Shown here piece after piece: positions 58,413 through 64,000 of a DNA stretch of 64,000 bases. A model generated the notes under the pieces. The model saw nothing but the letters and a program-made list of their open reading frames with translations, was not told the origin of the DNA and ran no database searches. The stretch is from Thereva unica (taxonomy: Eukaryota; Arthropoda; Insecta; Diptera; Therevidae): contig OX465282.1 in assembly GCA_949987705.1 (NCBI GenBank), forward strand, positions 1,972,501-2,036,500, written 5' to 3'. The number at the start of each line of letters is the position of its first letter. The stretch's first letter is position 1. Position numbers and translations under genes: made by a program.

Positions 58413-61400
58413 ATGGACAATGCAGCAGGAGATCAGAAGATTCAGGCTCAATTGTCTACAAAAGAAGAATTTAAGAATTTCCTTAATCGTCCTGGATTGA
58501 TTGGTAAGAAGTACACACATGTACATGTAATATTCCTTAATAATATCCTTTCATCCATTTTTTTTGTTTTTAGTTTTGGAAATACATGCTGGATGGTGTG
58601 GACCATGTGCCTTAATGTCAGGATTGTTAAGGAGAATGAAAATGGGGCCAGGTGGAGAAAATCTGCATTTAGCCACTGTAAAATTGTATTTTTTTTTTTA
58701 GATTTATTTATTTATTTATTATTTAATATTTAAGTGTAAAGCAGATGCTATTGATGCATTGGGAAGATTCATTGACAAGAGTGAGCCCTCATGGTTGTTT
58801 ATATCGGTAAGTCCATATCTATTCTTCTTAGTACTGTGCTCCTTTAATCCCTTATGGGTCATAGGACGGAAACTGTTGCCGTGCAGCTGACTCGGTTTTG
58901 TGAGACCACTCTCAAGTCTGTCCAGGATCTCGCAGTTCTTCTAGCCACTGGTAAAAAATCTTTGCTCCACGATCTATTTCTATTTCTTGCTGAGGGGCGC
59001 CTTGGCGGACACTGTGACCTATTTTGTTTGGTCTATTATGCCATCCTCGTCTTAAAAAAACATCAAGATTAAGGCTTCCAAAATAACCTAAAACTGGTAC
59101 AGGGTTTCTGTCCCAAATCTTCCTGGGAGTAAGGAAGTCACGATGAAGAAGGCTCAATCTCTTGATGTAGCCTCACAGTCGCATAGCAAGTGCTCCGCAG
59201 TTTCGGGAGTTGCCCTGCAAAACCGACAGCCAGAATCAGTCACCAGTCCTATTTTGTTCAGATAATAGTTAAACGAACAGTGGCCCGTCAGGAGCTCTGT
59301 TATTATTTTCAGCTCCCACCTCCTGAGATCTAAAAGTTTTGTCGCTTTAGCTTTATCGATTTGGATGAATCTTTTAGCTTGACGAGCACCCTGGGTCCTT
59401 ATCCAGTTATGAAGAAGCAGCTGGTCGACCCAATTTTGTTATGGCCGTTTTTACTTGCTTGCTAAGCTATAGAAAGGTTCCGGAGCGATAGGTGATGAAT
59501 TTGCGCCTACTCTAGCCAGGCTGTCATTACCAATGTGACCTTCGTGGCCCGGAATCCACAATCCTGGAATCTGAAACGGTGCTATCATGACCGCCGCTAA
59601 TCGTTCTAACGATATCGTCTTTGGGGCCTATTGTGGATATCGTCAATTTGACGACTTTGAGTCGATGTTAAAATTTCCTTCTGCGAAAGTCGATTTTTGT
59701 CGAAATTAGTCGATAAAAGAATTAATATGAGTCGATTACGCAATTGTTAAGTCGACATCAAAAATGTAATCGACTCATATTTATGTTTTTATCGATAAAA
59801 ATCGACTTTCTCAGTATGAAAATTTAACATCGACTCCAAGTCGTCGGATCGACTCGTTCCACAATAGGGCCCTTTTTTTTATGTGGCAGTTCTAAGCTCA
59901 GGAATCGCCCTTTGTACTACCAGTCCGTCATGTCGTGTGTCACGTCATGGTGCAATGTCTAGCAGCAAGCTTAGTACGGTGGGAATAGGTTAAGGGTTAT
60001 GGGGGTTCGAAGTGGTGTTGAAGAAGATGGCGATGAACCCTGCATTTGAACTCTTGGATGTTGTAGGGTAGGAGCTCGGAAATACTGACTGTCTGCATAG
60101 GCCTGTGCTTTAAATCCCCGGCTACATATTCAGGACGGCAAGTAGTTCGTCGATCACGGTTGGCCATAAGAGGGGTGATAGGACGCCCCTTGAGGACGGC
60201 CTTTAGCAGCCATCACCGTAATCAATCTGCTGCTGAGAAGCGACGTGATCCATCTCGCAGGGGTATGAATGCCTTTTTTTTCTGCTGCCTCATTGAACGT
60301 TGTCAAACGCACTCTGAATGTCTGCAAAGACGCAAAGAGAGATTTCCTTGGCCTTGAGGGACTTCTCAATATCTCTCACTAGCGCATGAATGGCAGTCTC
60401 TGTAGATCTGCCCGGCCGGTAGGCAAATTGCTGGCAGTGAAGTGGGTTCGCTGTAAGACCCTCTCTAATATGCCTGTCTAGAACTTTCTCGATCGTTTTC
60501 AGGAGAAAGGAGGACAGGCTGATGGGTTGATAGGATTATACTCCCTTATATGATCTTCTCCCCGATTTAGGGATAAAGACTACCCTAGCCTCTCTCAAAG
60601 ACCTCGAAATACGGGCCAGCGCAAAGCTATCCCGAAATAGCGGTAGCAGGATTGGTAAGATCTCTTCCAAACCTCTGTGAAGGAGAGTTGGGAAGATGTG
60701 GTCCTTTTCAGCAGCCTTGAAGTGATTGACGGTGCCCACTCAATCTTACCCGCAGTGAAAATCCTATTTGCCAGGCCTTTATTCCTATTGTAGGACCGGT
60801 GGGCAAGTACTACCTCCGATTCAATGTTAGGCTCCAAGGCCAATGCAGGGTTCACGTTTTTTTAGGTCCTACAAATAAAACTGCTTGCGGAAACCAGTTA
60901 AGGGTCTATTTGGCTAGACCCTGGCATGGCTGGTGTGGCCAATCCATATATACCCTAGTTAGTAAGTCTGTTCTGATATTTGACACAGCCTGATTGTAAT
61001 GTTTCGTCGAGGAGTTTCTGAACTAATTGAGTATACTATTCAAAGCTGCTGAATTTTCTTAAGTAGTCTACTCCTTGAAAGTACTCCAACCAATTGGAAA
61101 CTGTCCTTCTTTCTCCGTTTTAAAATTAACTTTGCTATGGATTGGTGCCTGGTTCAACACTATCACTTATTGTACCTCCACCGGATGGGTACAAGGTCAA
61201 TAAGCCACCTACCTTATGCCATCGTCCCTGTTTCTACTACAACTGTTTCTGAAAGTTTATTGAAAGTTCAGGCAGAACAAGCTTTGCATTCAAGCACAGA
61301 AGCTTTAAGCTTTTCTTGACCGAAAAAAACTTTTACGTCTCTAGATGCATACGTCCTCGTCTATAACTGTCCAATTACTTCTTCTTAAATGACGGTACAG

Positions 61401-61780
61401 TCCTTGCAGGACTCGGGCCTCTCGAAGTCTCTTCTTTCAGTCATTTCTAAGTCTTGCTAGCTTCAATTACCAGCTTCCATTAAACTCAATCTAATTCAAA
61501 AACAAAAAATTTCCACTTTCAGGATGGTAGAGCTGTAAACGTCCTCTATGGAGCAAATGTTGGTGAACTAAAGAGGATGATTACAGAAGAACTACAAAAT
61601 GAAATTGATTATCGAAAAGGGGAATTGACAAGAAAATCGTATGCAATTAGTGAGGCACAACCATACGAGATTCAAATAATGGAAATTAATGCAGCTGAGG
61701 AAAGAGAATATCAAAATAAACAATTCACAAAAGCAACCGCAGCAAAGCTTAAGAAACGCAAGACTTCTTTTCGTTGGTAG
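58413..61780 (+). CDS. Thioredoxin-domain protein, four exons, 174 aa (TXNDC/NME8-like)
   Basis: Exons 58413-58503, 58574-58677, 58735-58806 and 61523-61780 join in frame (91+104+72+258 = 525 bases). Every intron has GT and AG ends: donors GTAAGA, GTAAAA and GTAAGT; acceptors TTTTTAG, ATTTAAG and CTTTCAG. The protein has a short N-terminal leader, then a thioredoxin fold. Strand LEIHAG leads into the redox site WCGPC (residues 38-42), helix and strand ENLHLATCKADAIDALGRF follow, and KSEPSWLF carries the expected cis-proline (residue 83). Next comes SDGRAVNVLYGANVGELKRM. The last 70 residues are charged and end KLKKRKTSFRW. In the family, NME8/TXNDC3 and related fly proteins are linked to cilia, axonemes or testis. 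Here there is no NDK domain, so it is a stand-alone thioredoxin protein. It is likely cytoplasmic (no signal peptide). The N-terminal and intron 2 boundaries are by-eye choices; the domain call is strong. Confidence 0.9.
58833..59050 (-). mobile_element. RTE-like LINE 3' end inside intron 3
   Basis: Minus-strand coding IGHSVRQGAPQQEIEIDRGA and FYQWLEELRDPGQT, then the 3' end GGGATTAAAGGAGC. It matches the RTE ending at 23196-23345. Confidence 0.7.
59055..59622 (-). mobile_element. LINE RNase H and C-terminal domain fragment inside intron 3
   Basis: Minus-strand coding. RNase H wording QIPGLWIPGHEGHIGND near 59575-59525 is followed by SLARVGA, then KRFIQIDKAKATKLLDLRRW, LLTGHCSFNYYLNKIGL near 59300-59250 and a zinc-binding-like CRFCRATPETAEHLLCDC near 59230-59170. 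This is the RNase H plus C-terminal CxxC...HxxC arrangement of R1/LOA/I-group LINEs. Few stops interrupt it. Confidence 0.8.
59620..59875. mobile_element. 250-bp TIR MITE (MITE 3) inside intron 3
   Basis: The element at 59623-59872 has a left end GGGGCCTATTGTGGATATCG and a right-end reverse complement GGGCCCTATTGTGGAACGAG. Pairing continues through GACGACTT(T/G)GAGTCGATGTT and an inner arm with several GTCGATTTT words. TTT lies on both sides (59620-59622 and 59873-59875), but the right TTT is part of a LINE tail, so this duplication is less certain than in the other elements. Confidence 0.8.
59873..60085 (-). mobile_element. LINE 3' end, DISKAFDRVWH family (copy D), inside intron 3
   Basis: ATGTGGCAGTTCTAAGCTCA, TACTACCAGTCCGTCATGTC and GCTTAGTACGG match the 3' regions at 51966 and 44071 in the same orientation. 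The T run at 59873-59880 is its poly-A. Only about 210 bp is present. Its tail directly abuts MITE 3. Confidence 0.85.
60150..60870 (-). mobile_element. LINE reverse transcriptase N-terminal part inside intron 3
   Basis: Minus-strand coding from 60855: SEVVLAHRSYNRNKGLANR and FTAGKIEWAPS, DHIFPTLLHRGLEEILPIL near 60700-60645, LREARVVFIPKSG near 60600-60560, QPISLSSFLLKTIEKVLDRH near 60530-60470, YRPGRSTETAIHALVRDIEK near 60425-60365 and VFADIQSAFDNVQ near 60330-60290. It ends with GRPQGASYHP near 60190-60165. It belongs to the R1/LOA/I group with RNase H, probably the same family as 42840-42965 and perhaps the same broken element as 59055-59622. Confidence 0.85.
60871..61522. other. Remainder of intron 3
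   Basis: No recognisable element. Ends with the polypyrimidine tract and acceptor TTTCCACTTTCAG before exon 4. Confidence 0.5.
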
Positions 61781-62330
61781 ATCTCTTTTGTATGTATATA
61801 ATGAATGTTGAAAGTGTAAATGTGCGTTTTTATATGATTTTAATTGTGATTTTAATGATTTGTGATGGAAATGCAAATTAAATGTAATTTTTATAAATTA
61901 TCTTTTAAATATTTTCTGTTCGACATTTCGACATTTTGAATCCGACTCTATACGATGCGGTAAACGTTTCATTAGAATGTTGGCTTCAAGGATTGAACCT
62001 ATAACGACATCAGCGTCAGGGAGTGACATGATCGAAAATCGGAGCACTTTCGTGAAATCGCCCGAAATTATCCCAAGGGGTACCCCTTTGCATAATTTCC
62101 GGTTTTGGGAAATTTCTGGAGCGGCTCTTTTTTGAATGGGAAATTGTTAGGGTCCTCCCAGAGAGTCTGTGAATTCAATCCCACCCCGGGCTGACCAGTA
62201 TTTCCCGAGATAATGGCATTTCGCAAACCTCCTTTGAGAATTCAGAAAAGAGGGCATAACTCCCGAATCCCTTGGTATTTTGCCAAATCAACTGCGCTGA
62301 ATTCGGGGGAGTGAGCCCTTTCCAACGATA
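61781..62330. other. 3' flank of the thioredoxin-domain gene; no further gene
   Basis: Just after the stop codon the sequence is AT-rich, with AATTAAATG at about 61877 as the nearest polyadenylation-like word (no perfect AATAAA). From about 62000 the composition changes to a GC-richer block of unknown origin up to the BEL/Pao fragment. Confidence 0.4.
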
Positions 62331-63820
62331 CCATGAAGGCGTATTCAGCTGTTGTTTATCTCTGCATAGTCGACGAACAAGACAATCGATATACGAACTT
62401 AATCGATGGCCAAGACAAAGGTGGCGCCTGTAAAAACAGTAACATTGCCACGACTGGAACTATGTGCAGCATCACTACTCGCGATGTTAGTGCGCTACGC
62501 AACAAGAGCACTACAGTTGGAGGCTTCCCATACACGCGTGGACGGACTCAGATATTGTGATAGCGTTTCTAAACAGTTAGTCTCACAAATGGAAAACATT
62601 CATCGCGATCCGTATCTCGCACATCAGTGAAACTTTAGGGCGGAACATATGGAATCATGTGCCTTCGGGCCCGGTTTCATGGGCACGGATATATCCACGG
62701 ATAATAAATATCTTGGATATTCTGTCGGATATTTGGTGTGTTTCATCGACCGGGATAAATGATGCCTCCATATTCGAAAGTCTATGTTATTTTCGGACAT
62801 AGAATTCGAACATAGAGTCAGTTGTTAATTGTTTTTCGATATCAGGTAAGGAAGTAGGCATTTGATTTTATTTTCTGTAAAAGTGGAAAAGTTCGTTGCG
62901 TCAAATATGAAGTATTGTAAAAAAATTTAAATCCAAACATATCACCGTGAGTGTTTTTAACGTCAACCATAATTTTCAAAAACTCAACTCAACTCAAAAC
63001 TGATTTATTCAATGGTTCTAATGTCATTTAATTATTTTCAAAAATAAATTGAAACTGTTTGTTTTTAACGTCAAACATAATTTTCGAAATTTCGAACATA
63101 GCATACTAAATGAGGCTACGTTCAGCGGATATTTTTACGACCAACGCAACACAGTCGTATTTATATCCGACTGAGATATATCCAGGTTGGTGAAATGAAT
63201 ATATTCGGTCTTATTATTATCCGGGTCGATGAAACCGGCCCTCGAAGTAAAACACGGCAGACTGCGCATCCTGAGGAATGAATCCAACAGACTCGATCAG
63301 GCATGAACTCGGGTGGAACGAAACCTGCCTGTCTGCGGTTACCGTAAGATCACTGGCCAAAATCAAAACTTACATGGGACACAGAACTAGAACAAAGAAA
63401 GATTACCAACATACAAGTCCACATTGACAAGAAAGATCTCCAGTCAAAATATTCCTCCCTCACGAAACTCCTACGGATAACCGCATACTGCAAAAGCTTT
63501 TAATGTTCGACGACCTACCTCTGAGCGAAAGGGTGCCTACCTTGAGAGCGACAAGATTGACGACGCCTTACAACATTCGCTACATCGAATCGAACAGAGA
63601 GAGAGTTCAATGACAACATCAAGGCTAAAAGGTTCTACCCAGTCAAAGTCGTCTACGGAAACTAACCGCGTTCCTTGATTAAAAGGGGATTTTACGAGTT
63701 GGAGGAAGACTGTTGAATTCCGAGCTATCATATCAAGAGAAATTTCCCATAATACTGCCAGATAAATGCCACCTCACAATCCTAATAATCAACAAAGCAC
63801 ATAGAATGTTCGGCGTTTGT
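62331..63820 (+). mobile_element. BEL/Pao retrotransposon pol remnant (RNase H to integrase start)
   Basis: Plus-strand coding with frame changes: KAYSAVVYLCIVDEQDN at 62336-62386, AKTKVAPVKTVTLPRLELCA near 62409-62468 (the hallmark BEL/Pao RNase H block), KTFIAIRISHISETLG and NIWNHVPS up to 62667. After an inserted TIR element it continues with K-stop-NTAD, then PTYKSTLTRKI- and YPVKVVYGN-like degraded coding, and LPDKCHLTILIINKAHRM near 63745-63812, matching the zinc-binding N-terminus of the integrase. It contains stops and lacks LTRs in this window. Confidence 0.85.
62665..63244. mobile_element. 574-bp TIR element with TCG duplication (MITE 4)
   Basis: The element at 62668-63241 has a left end GGCCCGGTTTCATGGGCACG and a right-end reverse complement GGGCCGGTTTCATCGACCCG. 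TTTCATCGACCGGGATAA also occurs internally at 62741-62758, and CCAACCTGGATATATC near the right end echoes GGATATATCC at the left. TCG at 62665-62667 and 63242-63244 is the duplication. Removal restores NHVPS then K-stop-NTAD of the BEL/Pao frame. There is no transposase frame. Inner sequence contains two CATAGA(A/G)TTCGAACAT-like blocks. Confidence 0.85.
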
Positions 63821-64000
63821 TTTTTGCGCCCGGTGCAGTTTGCCATATTGCGCCCCGCCAGCTGTTTATTTGCTGGTCGTATTGAAGGATAATGGGCAAA
63901 GACATAAACACTTACATATTTATTTTGGATTTCCCTATTAGATATCCTTCGTAAATGCTCCGATCAAGCTATATCGTGTAACTTCTTGTGCCTGCGGGAT
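63821..64000. other. No recognisable gene
   Basis: The tail of the window beyond the BEL/Pao fragment; GCGCCCGGTGCAGTTTGCC and GCGCCCCGCCAGC hint at another transposon end, not resolved. Confidence 0.3.

Overview
This is 64 kb of eukaryotic, almost certainly insect, chromosomal DNA. The base composition is AT-rich with many A/T homopolymers, CAA and TATATG simple repeats. Most of the recognisable sequence consists of decayed transposable elements. The LINE families, a BEL/Pao element, a Ty3/gypsy element and a short gene with GT-AG introns of 57-70 bp all fit a dipteran, probably a fly with a large, repeat-rich genome. I cannot name the species. There is no bacterial operon, CRISPR array or rRNA gene, and I found no convincing functional tRNA.

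Only one host gene can be supported: a four-exon, plus-strand gene at 58413-61780 encoding a 174-residue thioredoxin-domain protein with an intact WCGPC site, of the axonemal/testis TXNDC/NME8 type. Its third intron (2.7 kb) is filled with LINE and DNA-transposon debris.

Layout. 0-5.6 kb: a 28-bp minisatellite, then a 5'-truncated RNase-H-bearing LINE with a perfect 12-bp target-site duplication, then an R1-like LINE remnant. 5.6-15.6 kb: mostly unrecognised DNA, two old tandem duplications, an RTE-type reverse transcriptase fragment beside a 9-bp minisatellite, and hairpins. 15.6-21 kb: a ~130-bp tandem repeat split by a LINE that itself carries a fold-back MITE, then an internally deleted LINE joining an ORF1 zinc-finger start to an RT C-terminus. 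21-31 kb: RTE fragments, copies of a tRNA-derived SINE, and a 664-bp terminal-inverted-repeat element. 31.6-35 kb: a Ty3/gypsy remnant split by a LINE, then a near-perfect 186-bp fold-back. 35-39.5 kb: very AT-rich simple-sequence DNA. 40-48.6 kb: several LINE remnants, including a long RTE copy. 50.3-54.3 kb: a nested stack of two LINEs in opposite directions, each carrying a MITE. 57-58 kb: a ~156-bp tandem repeat interrupted by a MITE with a TTA duplication. 58.4-61.8 kb: the thioredoxin-domain gene. 62.3-63.8 kb: a BEL/Pao pol remnant interrupted by a 574-bp TIR element.

The most notable pattern is a set of five short elements (143-574 bp) with long inverted repeats, mostly GGGCC-like ends and 3-bp target-site duplications (TAA, ATG, TTA, TTT, TCG). 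For four of them the empty site can be deduced inside this window, because removing the element and one duplication restores a host reading frame or matches a paralogous repeat. I saw nothing that amounts to a new multi-gene system; the interest lies in transposon structure and nesting.
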